Part shown: in pieces, positions 27,938-36,188 of the stretch
Position numbering within the stretch: the first letter of the stretch is position 1
How the letters are laid out: each line of letters starts with the position of its first letter
Assembly: GCF_014196305.1 (NCBI RefSeq)
Contig: NZ_JACIDJ010000001.1
Span: forward strand, 1,288,290-1,352,289
Direction of reading: 5' to 3'
From: Roseococcus suduntuyensis
GTDB taxonomy: Bacteria; Pseudomonadota; Alphaproteobacteria; Acetobacterales; Acetobacteraceae
Length of the DNA stretch: 64,000 nt
Made by a program: the position numbers and the translations under genes
The notes under the pieces: generated by a model
The model's input: the letters and a program-made list of their open reading frames with translations, nothing else
Database searches by the model: none
Told to the model about the DNA's origin: nothing

Positions 27938-28761
27938 GCGCGTCCGATCGGGCGAGGGCGGGGGTGCCGCCGAGCACCGAGGCCGTGAATCGGCCGCGCC
28001 AGGACATGACCCTGCTGGTCGAGGACATCCACAAATCCTTCGGCGGGGTTCAGGCGGTGGCCGGGGTCTCGCTCTCGGTCGGCGCGGGCGAATTGCTGGC
28101 GCTGATCGGCCCGAATGGCGCGGGCAAGTCCACCTGCTTCAACATGCTGAACGGCCAGCTCAAGCCGGACCGCGGGCGCATCGTGTTGAAGGGGCAGGAC
28201 ATCGCGGGGCTGCCGCCGCGCAGGATATGGCGGCTCGGCGTGGGCCGCACCTTTCAGATCACCGCCACCTTCGCCTCCATGTCGGTGCTGGAGAATGTGC
28301 AGATGGCGCTGCTGTCGCACGCGCATCGCCTCTTCGACATCTGGAACCCCGTCACGCGCGAGGACCCCGCCCGCGCCATGGCCCTGCTGGAGCGCGTGGG
28401 CATGGCGGCCCAGGCCCAGCGCCCCTGCGGCGTGCTGGCCTATGGCGACCTGAAGCGCGTGGAACTGGCCATCGCGCTGGCCAACGACCCCGCGCTGCTG
28501 CTGATGGACGAGCCCACCGCCGGCATGGCGCCGTCCGAGCGCGTGGCGCTGATGGAACTCACGGCCAACATCGCCCGCAACTCCGGCATCGCGGTGCTGT
28601 TCACGGAGCACGACATGGAAGTCGTCTTCGCCCATGCCGACCGCATCCTGGTGCTGGACCGCGGCCGGCCCATTGCGGAAGGATTACCGGCCGAGGTCCG
28701 CGCCGACCCCCGGGTGCGCGAGGTCTATCTCGGCACCGGCGCCACGCACGGGATCGCGTAG
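27934..28761 (+). CDS. Branched-chain-type ABC transporter ATPase LivG
   Basis: ATPase subunit of 275 residues. After a ~20-residue extra head, LLVEDIHKSFGGVQAVAGVS begins the fold; Walker A GPNGAGKST, Q-loop-type RTFQITATFASMSVLENV, a signature changed to LAYGDLKRVELAIAL (the usual SGGQ is missing, as is common in LivG proteins), Walker B LLLMDEPTAGMAP, and TEHDMEVVFAHADRI. The ATG overlaps the permease stop (27934-27937). The next ATPase starts at the base after its stop. Confidence 0.92.
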   Translation: MSASDRARAGVPPSTEAVNRPRQDMTLLVEDIHKSFGGVQAVAGVSLSVGAGELLALIGPNGAGKSTCFNMLNGQLKPDRGRIVLKGQDIAGLPPRRIWRLGVGRTFQITATFASMSVLENVQMALLSHAHRLFDIWNPVTREDPARAMALLERVGMAAQAQRPCGVLAYGDLKRVELAIALANDPALLLMDEPTAGMAPSERVALMELTANIARNSGIAVLFTEHDMEVVFAHADRILVLDRGRPIAEGLPAEVRADPRVREVYLGTGATHGIA

Positions 28762-29463
28762 ATGCTGGAGGTAGAGGGCCTGCACGCGCATTACGGGCGC
28801 GCGCATATCTTGCAAGGTGTCACGCTCGCCGCGCGGCAGGGCGAGGTGGTGGCGCTGCTCGGCCGCAATGGCGCGGGCAAGAGCACCACCATGAAATCCA
28901 TCATGGGCCTGGTGCGCCCCAGCCAGGGCCAGGTGCGCTTCGAGGGCCGCGACCTGGCGGGGCGCGAGCCCTTCGAGATCGCCCGCGCGGGCATCGGCTA
29001 TGTGCCCGAGGAACGCCGCATCTTCACCGAGCTCACGGTGATGGAGAACCTCGATGTCGGCCGCCGTCCGCCGCGCCCGGGGCAGGAGGCCTGGACGGAG
29101 GAGCGCGTGTTTGCCCTGTTCCCCAGCCTCGGCGCCATGCGCGCGCGGCCGGGCGGGCGGATGAGCGGGGGTGAGCAGCAGATGCTCACCATCGGCCGCA
29201 CGCTGATGGGCAACCCGCGCCTCATCCTGCTGGACGAGCCCTCCGAAGGTTTGGCCCCCGTCATCATCGAGCGCATGGCGGACGCCATCCTGGCCCTGAA
29301 GCGCGACGGCCTGACGGTGCTGCTGTCCGAGCAGAACCTGCACTTCGCACGCCTGGTCAGCGACCGCGCCTGTGTGCTGGAGAAGGGCATGATCCGCTGG
29401 GAAGGCACGCTGGAGGCGCTGATGGCCGACGAGGCGGTGAAGCAGCAATACCTGGTGGCCTGA
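28762..29463 (+). CDS. Branched-chain-type ABC transporter ATPase LivF
   Basis: Second ATPase subunit, 233 residues, the usual LivF size. Walker A GRNGAGKST, FEIARAGIGYVPEERRIF (LivF-type Q-loop region), signature MSGGEQQMLTIGRTLM, Walker B LILLDEPSEGLAP and SEQNLHFARLVSDR. The ATG directly follows the LivG TAG. It closes the transporter unit; 120 bases separate it from the carbamoylase gene. Confidence 0.94.
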   Translation: MLEVEGLHAHYGRAHILQGVTLAARQGEVVALLGRNGAGKSTTMKSIMGLVRPSQGQVRFEGRDLAGREPFEIARAGIGYVPEERRIFTELTVMENLDVGRRPPRPGQEAWTEERVFALFPSLGAMRARPGGRMSGGEQQMLTIGRTLMGNPRLILLDEPSEGLAPVIIERMADAILALKRDGLTVLLSEQNLHFARLVSDRACVLEKGMIRWEGTLEALMADEAVKQQYLVA

Positions 29464-29583
29464 CGGGCACGGATTGCCGCCGGTCTGGGCAAGCGCGGCG
29501 CGGCGGGGCAGGTTTCGCCCTCCGGCCCCGCTTGGCGCGCCCATGAGGCTGCGCGACAACCATGCCCAAAGGAAGGGAAATCC

Positions 29584-30549
29584 ATGCCCCGTCTCGTCAC
29601 CCTCGCCGCCGCGCAATTGGGACCCATCCAGAAGGCCGAGGGGCGCGACGTCGCGGTCGGCCGCATGGTCCGCCTCATGGAGCGCGCGCACAAGCGCGGC
29701 GTGGAGGTGGTGGTCTTCCCCGAACTGGCGCTGACCACCTTCTTCCCCCGCTGGTATGAGGAGGACATCAGCCGCGCCGACCACTGGTATGAGCACGCGA
29801 TGCCCTCCAACGAGACGGCGCCGCTCTTCGAGGCCGCGCGGAAATACGGCATCGGCTTCCACCTGGGCTATGCCGAGAAGACGCCGGACGGGCACCGCTA
29901 CAACACCGCGATCTATGTGCACCCCTCGGGCGAGGTGGTGCTGAAGTATCGCAAGGTGCATCTGCCCGGGCACCGCGACTTCGACCCCATCCGCAAGGTG
30001 CAGCATCTGGAGAAGCGCTATTTCGAGGTGGGCAACCTCGGCTTCCCTGTGATCCGCGCGCCGGTGGGGGGGCAGGAGGCGAATATCGGCATGATGATCT
30101 GCAATGACCGCCGCTGGCCGGAAGCGTGGCGCGAGATGGGCTTGCAGCAGGTCGAGATCGTGATGCTCGGCTACAACACGCCCAGCCTGAACATGGACAA
30201 TCGCGGCTTCGAGGCGCACCACCTGCGGGTGGAGCATTCCCACCTCTCCATCCGCTCCGGCTGCTACCAGAATGCCTGCTTCGGCGTCGCAACCGCGAAA
30301 GGCGGCACCGAGGACGGGCACGAGCTGTTCGGCCACTCCATCATCGTGAACCCGCAGGGCGAGATCATGGCCCAGGCCACCTCCTGGGGCGATGAGCTCA
30401 TCACCGCCGATTGCGACCTGGACGACTGCAACCTGGGCCGCACCACCATCTTCAATTTCGCCGCCCACCGCCGCACCGAGGCCTATCAGCGCATCACCAC
30501 CCAGACGGGCAGCGAGGCGCCGCCCGTGTGGAAGCCGGGGCAGGGCTGA
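29584..30549 (+). CDS. N-carbamoyl-D-amino-acid hydrolase (nitrilase superfamily)
   Basis: Removes the carbamoyl group from N-carbamoyl-D-amino acids, releasing the D-amino acid, CO2 and ammonia; last step of D-hydantoin breakdown. The 321-residue protein has the nitrilase catalytic set: Glu47 (VVVFPELALTTFF), Lys124 (LKYRKVHLPGHRDF) and Cys173 (GMMICNDRRWPEAWREMGL), and the stretches closely follow characterised D-carbamoylases, so the subfamily call is firm; the natural substrate is not proven. ATG 29584 behind GGAAGGGAAATCC. The stop overlaps the next gene by one base. A hydantoinase-family tail lies at the far left of the window, but about 29 kb away. Confidence 0.9.
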   Translation: MPRLVTLAAAQLGPIQKAEGRDVAVGRMVRLMERAHKRGVEVVVFPELALTTFFPRWYEEDISRADHWYEHAMPSNETAPLFEAARKYGIGFHLGYAEKTPDGHRYNTAIYVHPSGEVVLKYRKVHLPGHRDFDPIRKVQHLEKRYFEVGNLGFPVIRAPVGGQEANIGMMICNDRRWPEAWREMGLQQVEIVMLGYNTPSLNMDNRGFEAHHLRVEHSHLSIRSGCYQNACFGVATAKGGTEDGHELFGHSIIVNPQGEIMAQATSWGDELITADCDLDDCNLGRTTIFNFAAHRRTEAYQRITTQTGSEAPPVWKPGQG

Positions 30550-31340
30550 TGCCCAGCCTGGAACGCGACGGCGCCACGCTGTGGTGGGACCGGCGGGGCG
30601 ACCCGTCCAAGCCTGACCTGGTGCTGGCCTCAGGCCTGGGCGGCACCCATGGCTGGTGGACGCCGCAGATCGAGGCATGGGGCCAGCATTTCCACCTGCT
30701 GGTGTTCGACCAGCGGGGCACGGGAAACTCCTCGCGCGTGCCGGTGGCCTCGGTCTGGCAGATGGCCGATGACCTGGCGGCCGTGCTGGACGCGGCCGGC
30801 GTGGAGCGCCCGCTCTATCTCGGCCATTCCACCGGTGGCGCCATCGGGGTGGCGCTCGCCTTGCGCCGGCCAGGGGTGTTCCGGCGCATGGTGGTCTATG
30901 CCAGCACCACCCATGGCGATGCCTATCGCCGCAAGCTGCTGGGCCTGCGCCGCATGCTGATGGATCGCGTGGGCATGGACGCCTATGCGCGCTACACCAC
31001 GCTGCTGCTGCACCCACCCTATTTCATCAATGCCAACGCCGAGCGCCTGGACGCCGACGAAGCGGCCGCCGCCGCCGCCCTGGGCGAGCCGGAGGTGCAG
31101 GGCAGCCGGTTGCAGGCCATCCTGGACTTCGACCCGCGCGCGGAACTGCCGGGGCTGGACGTGCCCATGCTGGTCGTCTGCACGGACGACGACATCCTGA
31201 CGCCGCGCCACTTCTCGGAAGAGCTGGCCGCGCTGGTGCCCGGCGCGCGCGCGCATTTCGAGCCGCGCGGCGGCCATGCCCTCTCCCGCACCGAGCCCGC
31301 CCGTTTCGGCGAGATCGTCCTGCCCTTCCTGACGGAGTGA
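30549..31340 (+). CDS. Alpha/beta-fold hydrolase
   Basis: 263-residue hydrolase. ASGLGGTHGWWTPQIEAWGQ (27-46) gives the oxyanion-hole region, GHSTGG holds nucleophile Ser94, DDDILTP near 212 the acid, and GGHALSRTEPARF the catalytic His. It resembles RutD/3-oxoadipate enol-lactonase-type enzymes. Its ATG overlaps the carbamoylase TGA (30549), so the two are made together, and RutD-like removal of a carbamoyl or aminoacrylate product would suit the context, but that is inference. It is followed 4 bases later by the Bug binding protein. Confidence 0.88.
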   Translation: MPSLERDGATLWWDRRGDPSKPDLVLASGLGGTHGWWTPQIEAWGQHFHLLVFDQRGTGNSSRVPVASVWQMADDLAAVLDAAGVERPLYLGHSTGGAIGVALALRRPGVFRRMVVYASTTHGDAYRRKLLGLRRMLMDRVGMDAYARYTTLLLHPPYFINANAERLDADEAAAAAALGEPEVQGSRLQAILDFDPRAELPGLDVPMLVVCTDDDILTPRHFSEELAALVPGARAHFEPRGGHALSRTEPARFGEIVLPFLTE

Positions 31341-31344
31341 ACCG

Positions 31345-32322
31345 ATGCCCACGCGCCGCCGCCTGATCCTGGCCTCCCCCTTCCTCGCGGCCCCCGCCTT
31401 GGCGCAAGCCCAGTGGTCGCCGGAACGGCCGTTGCGCTTCATCGTGCCCTTCCCGGCGGGCGGCAGCAGCGACACCCAGGCGCGGCTGATCGCGGAACCC
31501 CTGGCCCGCGCGCTGGGCCAGCCCGTGGTCATCGAGAACCGGCCCGGCGCCGGCGGCGTGATCGGCGCCACCGAGGCCGCGCGCGCGGCACCGGACGGGC
31601 ACACCCTGTTCATCGCGACCACCGGCACCCATGCGGCCAATGTCTCGCTCTATTCGCGGCTGGCCTATAATCCGGTGCGGGACTTCGCGCCGGTGACCAT
31701 GGTGGCGGACTACGCGCAGTTCATCGGCGTGGGGCCCGAATGGCCGGCGGCGCCGCAGCGCAGCCTGGAGGGCCTGGTGGCCGCGCTGCGGGCGGATACG
31801 ACGAAGCGCTCCTTCGCCTCCTCCGGCAATGGCTCGCCCACGCATCTGGCGGGGGAGATGTTCGGGCATCTCTTCGGCATCCCGATGGAACATGTGCCCT
31901 ATCGCGGCCAGGCACTGGCGGTGGCGGATGTGATCGCGGGCCGCGTGCCGCTGATGTTCCCCTCCATCGCGGATGTGCTGGGGCAGATCCGGGCGGGGCG
32001 TGTCACGCCGCTCGCCACCATGGCGCCCACGCGCAGCAGCGCCATCCCGGACGTGCCCACCACGGCGGAGCTGGGGCACCCTTCGCTGGTCAGTTCCATC
32101 TGGACGGCCATCTTCCTCCGCGCGGGCTCGCCCCCCGCGGCCGTGGCGCGGATGAACGCCGAGATCGTCCGCATCCTGGCCGCGCCCGAACTGGCGCAGC
32201 GGCTGGGCGAGGCGGGCTTCGGCGTGCAGTCCTCGACCCCGGAGGAGCTGGCGCGATTCCAGCAGGCCGAAATCACGCGCTGGGCGGAGGTGGTGCGGAT
32301 TTCCGGCGCGCGGCTGGATTGA
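31345..32322 (+). CDS. Tripartite tricarboxylate transporter substrate-binding protein (Bug family)
   Basis: Periplasmic binding protein of 325 residues. Signal peptide 1-22 (MPTRRRLILASPFLAAPALA), then the Bug start PERPLRFIVPFPAGGSSDTQ, VIENRPGAGGVIGATEAARA and GSPTHLAGEMFGHLFGI, all typical. No TctA/TctB membrane genes are nearby; orphan Bug proteins are common in beta- and alphaproteobacteria and may serve a distant transporter or act as sensors. It is the last gene of the carbamoylase run; the following 148 bases are AT-rich with two inverted repeats. Confidence 0.93.
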   Translation: MPTRRRLILASPFLAAPALAQAQWSPERPLRFIVPFPAGGSSDTQARLIAEPLARALGQPVVIENRPGAGGVIGATEAARAAPDGHTLFIATTGTHAANVSLYSRLAYNPVRDFAPVTMVADYAQFIGVGPEWPAAPQRSLEGLVAALRADTTKRSFASSGNGSPTHLAGEMFGHLFGIPMEHVPYRGQALAVADVIAGRVPLMFPSIADVLGQIRAGRVTPLATMAPTRSSAIPDVPTTAELGHPSLVSSIWTAIFLRAGSPPAAVARMNAEIVRILAAPELAQRLGEAGFGVQSSTPEELARFQQAEITRWAEVVRISGARLD

Positions 32323-32370
32323 AGAATTCAGGATTGTTGCCCGGTTACAAATTCATTTTGTATTTTCGAA

Positions 32371-32391
32371 GTGCATGCGATTGGCATGCAC
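32371..32391. promoter_or_regulatory. Perfect inverted repeat upstream of the GGDEF gene
   Basis: GTGCATGC (32371-32378) and GCATGCAC (32384-32391) with a five-base spacer, about 80 bases upstream of the cyclase start, in the most AT-rich stretch seen in the window. Size and spacing suit a dimeric regulator's operator. A second pair, TTCGATT (32406-32412) and AATCGAA (32431-32437), follows. No regulator gene is adjacent. Confidence 0.45.
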
Positions 32392-32473
32392 AAGGCAGGC
32401 GTGGGTTCGATTCGGCCTTTAACCCGCCCAAATCGAATGCTATCCGACAACCCTGAGCCTACAGGGAATTGTG

Positions 32474-33469
32474 ATGCCTGCTGCTGCCATTCCACCGCAT
32501 GAAGCTGAACGCCTTGCGGCGCTGCGCTCCTACGGACTGCTGGACGGCGCCTGCGATTCGGTGCTGGACGATGTGGTGCAGTTGGCGGCGCGGCTGACCT
32601 CCATGCCCATGGCGCTGGTCACGCTGGTCGATTCCGAGCGGCAGGTGTTGCTGGCCCGCAAGGGGATTACGCCGGCTGAGACGCCGCGCGACGTCTCGGT
32701 CTGCGCCCACGCCATCCTGACGCCGGGCCAGCCCATGGCGGTCTCGGACATGTCGCAGGACCCCCGCGTCTCCGACAACCCCTATGTGACCGGGCCGCCG
32801 CATCTGCGCGCCTATCTCGGCATTCCGCTGGTCAACAGCGAGGGCTATGCGCTGGGTGCGCTTTGCGTACTGGACGAGGTGGCGCGCGAACACGACGACA
32901 ACATGGTCGCGACCATGCAGAGCCTGGCCCGCACGGTGGTGACGACGCTGGAATTGCGCCGCGTGATGCGCCAGGTCCACAACCTGGCACTGACTGATGC
33001 GCTGACCGGCCTGGCCAACCGCCCGGCCCTGATGGATGCGCTGGGGCGGGTCATCGGGCTGCGGGCGGGCTTCTCGGTGCTCTGCCTCGACCTCGACGGG
33101 TTCAAGGGGCTGAACGACAGCCAGGGCCATGCGGTGGGCGACCTCGCGCTGACCGAGGTGGCGCAGGAGCTGCGGCTGGCCTGCGGCCTGGGCGATGTGG
33201 CGGCGCGGCTGGGTGGCGATGAGTTCGCGCTGCTGCTGGCCTCCGGCGACGCCGACGCCATGGCCGAGCGCGTCCGCTTCGGCATCGCCCGGCGCATGGC
33301 GGCGCAGGGCTGGGCGGTGACGGCCTCGATCGGCGGCGTCACTTTCCACGCCCCGCCCGAGGACGCCGCGACCGCCTTGGCCCAGGCCGATGGGCTGCTC
33401 TACGAAGCCAAGCGCGGCGGGCGCAACCGGGCGGTGCTGCGCGTTTCCGAACAGGCGTCGCTGGGTTAA
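32474..33469 (+). CDS. GAF-GGDEF diguanylate cyclase
   Basis: Cytoplasmic sensor enzyme of 331 residues predicted to make cyclic-di-GMP from two GTP. An N-terminal GAF domain (~10-160; ERLAALRSYGLLD, VCAHAILTPGQPMAVSDMSQ, YLGIPLVNSEGYALGALCVL) senses an unknown ligand. The GGDEF domain (~170-325) has DLDGFKGLNDSQGHAVGD and an intact GGDEF motif at 247-251. The product-inhibition site, normally RxxD five residues earlier, reads GLGD (238-241), so feedback inhibition is probably lost. No membrane segment. ATG 32474 (or GTG 32471). Its end overlaps the convergent epmA by four bases. Confidence 0.93.
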   Translation: MPAAAIPPHEAERLAALRSYGLLDGACDSVLDDVVQLAARLTSMPMALVTLVDSERQVLLARKGITPAETPRDVSVCAHAILTPGQPMAVSDMSQDPRVSDNPYVTGPPHLRAYLGIPLVNSEGYALGALCVLDEVAREHDDNMVATMQSLARTVVTTLELRRVMRQVHNLALTDALTGLANRPALMDALGRVIGLRAGFSVLCLDLDGFKGLNDSQGHAVGDLALTEVAQELRLACGLGDVAARLGGDEFALLLASGDADAMAERVRFGIARRMAAQGWAVTASIGGVTFHAPPEDAATALAQADGLLYEAKRGGRNRAVLRVSEQASLG

Positions 33470-34485
33470 TCCGGCACGGCCGGGAAGCCGCCCAGCCACA
33501 GCACATCCTCGATGCGCCGCGCGCCGCTGGCCAGCATGGCCAGCCGGTCGAAGCCCAGCGCGATCCCGCTGCCGGCGGGCATGCCGTGGTCCAGCGCCGC
33601 CAGGAAATCCTCGTCCACCGGCCAGGCATTGTCCGCGCCGTGCAGGCGCACGCGCTCGGCCACGTCATGGGTGAAGCGGGCGCGTTGTTCGGCGGGGTCG
33701 GTCAGCTCGTCGAAGGCGTTGGCGAGTTCCACGCCGCCCACGAACATCTCAAAACGCAAGGCCACGCGCGGGTCGGCCGGATCGCGGCGGGCGAGGGCGG
33801 CCTGGGGGGCGGGCCAATGTGTCAGGAAGCTGCCATGCGCGCGGCCGAGGCGCGGCTCCACATGGTCGAGCAGCAGGCGGAAGAAGGCGTCTTCCCAGCT
33901 TTCGCCGGGCCTGGCCTGCAAGGCCGCCGCATCGCCGCTGCCATCGGGGCGGATGCTGGCCAGCAGGTCGAGCCCTACCCAGCGGGTGAAGGCCTCAGCG
34001 CAGGAGATCCGTTCGAAGGGCAGGGTCAGGTCCGTCTCCACGCCATTGTGCGCCACGCGCGGCGGGCAGAGGGCGCGGACCAGCGCCTCGGCCTCGTCCA
34101 TCAGCCCGTCCAGCGTCAGGCCGGGGCGATACCATTCCAGCATGGTGAATTCGGGCGCGTGGGTGCGGCCGACCTCGCCATTGCGCCAGACGCGGGCCAG
34201 TTCGAACACCGGCCCTGCGCCCGCCACCAGCAGCCGCTTCAGCGCCAATTCGGGCGAGGTCCGCAGCCATAGGGGCTGCGCTGCCCCCGCGCCCAGATGC
34301 GGCTCGAACGCGGTGCGGAAGCCGCGCAGATGCACCTCCATGCCCGGCGCGGGGACCAGGCAGGGCGTCTCGACCTCGCGGTAGCCGCGGGCGGTCAGCC
34401 AGGCACGGGTGTCCGCCGTCAGCCGCGCGCGGGCATCGAGGAAGGGCAGGCGGGCGGCGAGCCGCTCGGGGGACCAGTGGGGCAT
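33466..34485 (-). CDS. epmA: EF-P lysine synthetase EpmA (lysyl-tRNA synthetase paralogue)
   Basis: Attaches (R)-beta-lysine to a conserved lysine of elongation factor P. The 339-residue protein is a class II lysyl-tRNA synthetase catalytic core without the anticodon-binding domain: motif 1 region YREVETPCLVPAPGMEVHL, motif 2 RVWRNGEVGRTHAPEFTMLE, motif 3 GSGIALGFDRLAML near 310. EpmA is usually ~325 residues. It is head to head with epmB (38 bases between starts), the enzyme that makes the beta-lysine, so the two share a promoter region. The efp gene is not in the window. Confidence 0.95.
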   Translation of the reverse strand: MPHWSPERLAARLPFLDARARLTADTRAWLTARGYREVETPCLVPAPGMEVHLRGFRTAFEPHLGAGAAQPLWLRTSPELALKRLLVAGAGPVFELARVWRNGEVGRTHAPEFTMLEWYRPGLTLDGLMDEAEALVRALCPPRVAHNGVETDLTLPFERISCAEAFTRWVGLDLLASIRPDGSGDAAALQARPGESWEDAFFRLLLDHVEPRLGRAHGSFLTHWPAPQAALARRDPADPRVALRFEMFVGGVELANAFDELTDPAEQRARFTHDVAERVRLHGADNAWPVDEDFLAALDHGMPAGSGIALGFDRLAMLASGARRIEDVLWLGGFPAVPD

Positions 34486-34523
34486 TGCGCCGGCGGGGAT
34501 AGCAGGGCAAAGCCCGGCACACC

Positions 34524-35519
34524 ATGAAACGGACCCTTCGCAGCGCGCGCGACCTGGCGGCGGCCGGGCTGGTCACGCCCGCCCGCGCGGCCGAGATCAC
34601 CCCTGTCGAGGCGCGCTATTCGGTGGCCGTCACGCCGGCCATGGCCGCGCTGATCGCGGCGGGCGCCGAGGATGTGGCCGCGCAATACCTGCCCGACCCG
34701 GCCGAGCTGGTCACGGCCCCGCACGAGCTGGACGACCCCACGGCGGATGCCCCCTTCACCCCCATCAAGGGCGTGGTCCACCGCTACCCCGACCGCGCGC
34801 TGTTGAAGCCCCTGCTGGCCTGCCCCGTCTATTGCCGCTTCTGTTTCCGGCGCGAGGCGGTGGGCGCCGATGGCGGCCTGCTGACCGAGGCGGAGCTGGA
34901 GGCGGCGCTGGACTGGTTCGCGCGCACCCCTGCGGTGCGCGAGGTGATCCTGACCGGCGGCGACCCGCTGATCCTCTCGCCGCGGCGCTTTGCGCACATC
35001 TTGGCGCGGCTTTCCGCCATTCCCCATGTCGAGCTGTTGCGCATCCATTCCCGCGTGCCGGTGGCCGAGCCCTCGCGTGTGACGCCGGAATTGCTGGCGG
35101 CGCTGACGCTGGAGACGCCGCTCTACCTTTGCGTCCATGCCAATGCGGCCGCGGAATTCACGCCTGAAGCGGGGGCCGCGCTGCGCGCCCTGCACGGCGC
35201 GGGCCTCGTGCTGCTGGGGCAGAGCGTGCTGCTGCGCGGCGTGAACGACACCGAGGCCGCGCTGGAAGCCCTGTTCCGCACGATGCTGCGGCACCGGGTG
35301 AAACCCTATTACCTGCACCAGCTCGACCCCGCGCCGGGCACCGCGCGCTTCCATGTGCCGGAGGCGGAGGGGCTGGCGCTGCTGGCCCGCCTGCGTGGGC
35401 GCGTGACGGGGCTTTCCTGGCCCGCCTATGTGCGGGAATGGCCGGAGGGGGGCGGGAAATACCCTCTCGGTATGCCCGCCATGCAGCCTGGGGCTGGACA
35501 TCCGCGCCGATCCGGTTAG
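34524..35519 (+). CDS. epmB: EF-P beta-lysylation protein EpmB (lysine 2,3-aminomutase type)
   Basis: Radical-SAM, PLP-dependent aminomutase converting L-lysine to (R)-beta-lysine for EF-P modification. The 331-residue protein, the usual EpmB size, has the 4Fe-4S site Cys100-x3-Cys104-x2-Cys107 (CPVYCRFCFRR), TGGDPLILSPRR, HSRVPVAEPSRVTPELL and a C-terminal GGGKYPL with the PLP lysine. Soluble. Diverges from epmA and lies 16 bases before tRNA-Lys. Confidence 0.94.
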   Translation: MKRTLRSARDLAAAGLVTPARAAEITPVEARYSVAVTPAMAALIAAGAEDVAAQYLPDPAELVTAPHELDDPTADAPFTPIKGVVHRYPDRALLKPLLACPVYCRFCFRREAVGADGGLLTEAELEAALDWFARTPAVREVILTGGDPLILSPRRFAHILARLSAIPHVELLRIHSRVPVAEPSRVTPELLAALTLETPLYLCVHANAAAEFTPEAGAALRALHGAGLVLLGQSVLLRGVNDTEAALEALFRTMLRHRVKPYYLHQLDPAPGTARFHVPEAEGLALLARLRGRVTGLSWPAYVREWPEGGGKYPLGMPAMQPGAGHPRRSG

Positions 35520-35535
35520 AAGGCCCCCCACGGTC

Positions 35536-35611
<76 letters not shown>

Positions 35612-35666
35612 ATCCTTTCCGACATGCCACTCCGACATGCCGCTGCGGTGAAGTGTTGAACGCCAT

Positions 35667-35990
35667 TCAGCGATGGCGCTCCCGCGCGATCCGCCGGCGC
35701 TCCCTCTCCAGCTCACGCTGACGCTCTTCCAGACGTTCTTGCCGCTCGGCCAGGCGACGCTGATCCTCGCGGAGACGCCGCTCCTCCTCTCGGGCGGCCC
35801 GGCCACGGTCACGGTGGAAGTCGCGTTCATCGCGGCGCTCGACACGTCCAGGGTAGCGCTGCGGCTCCTGCTGTGGCTGCTCGAAGACCTGTGGCGCCAA
35901 TTGCCGAAGCATCTGGTTCAGATCTTGCGCCTGGGCCGGCACGACGGAGAGGGCCAAGGCCGCCACGGTCGCGGAAAACAGGATGTTCAT
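35667..35990 (-). CDS. Small secreted, highly charged coiled-coil protein
   Basis: About 107 residues, not recognised. A Sec signal (MNILFSATVAALALSVVPAQ, cleavage after AQAQ) is followed by ~30 Gln/Pro-rich residues and then a long Arg/Glu stretch with a heptad-like pattern (EEERRLREDQRRLAERQER), which predicts a single charged helix or coiled coil. ATG 35990 has GGAGGA five bases upstream, which supports a real gene; an in-frame ATG at 36002 is less well placed. It converges on tRNA-Lys. Probably periplasmic; function unknown. Confidence 0.6.
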   Translation of the reverse strand: MNILFSATVAALALSVVPAQAQDLNQMLRQLAPQVFEQPQQEPQRYPGRVERRDERDFHRDRGRAAREEERRLREDQRRLAERQERLEERQRELERERRRIARERHR

Positions 35991-36188
35991 GGCTTCCTCC
36001 AAGGGCAGGAAGGTGACGATCTCCCTACGAGAAAACCCAACGGTTGGCGGCGCGATTGGTTACCCGATGGTGGTGCAAGCTGTGATGTGACGACATGCGC
36101 CACGGCGACCATGGGCGCGCGCCCGCCGCGCGCGGATTGTGATGCGCCGGCGCCTGACGCAGCATGCCGCCCCATCAAGGGGGGCGAG

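Noticed and set aside
36165-36188. Riboswitch or thermosensor before the aldo/keto reductase
   Set aside because: The six-base stem over the ribosome site is suggestive, but such short GC stems are frequent in this composition and no ligand-binding core is seen.
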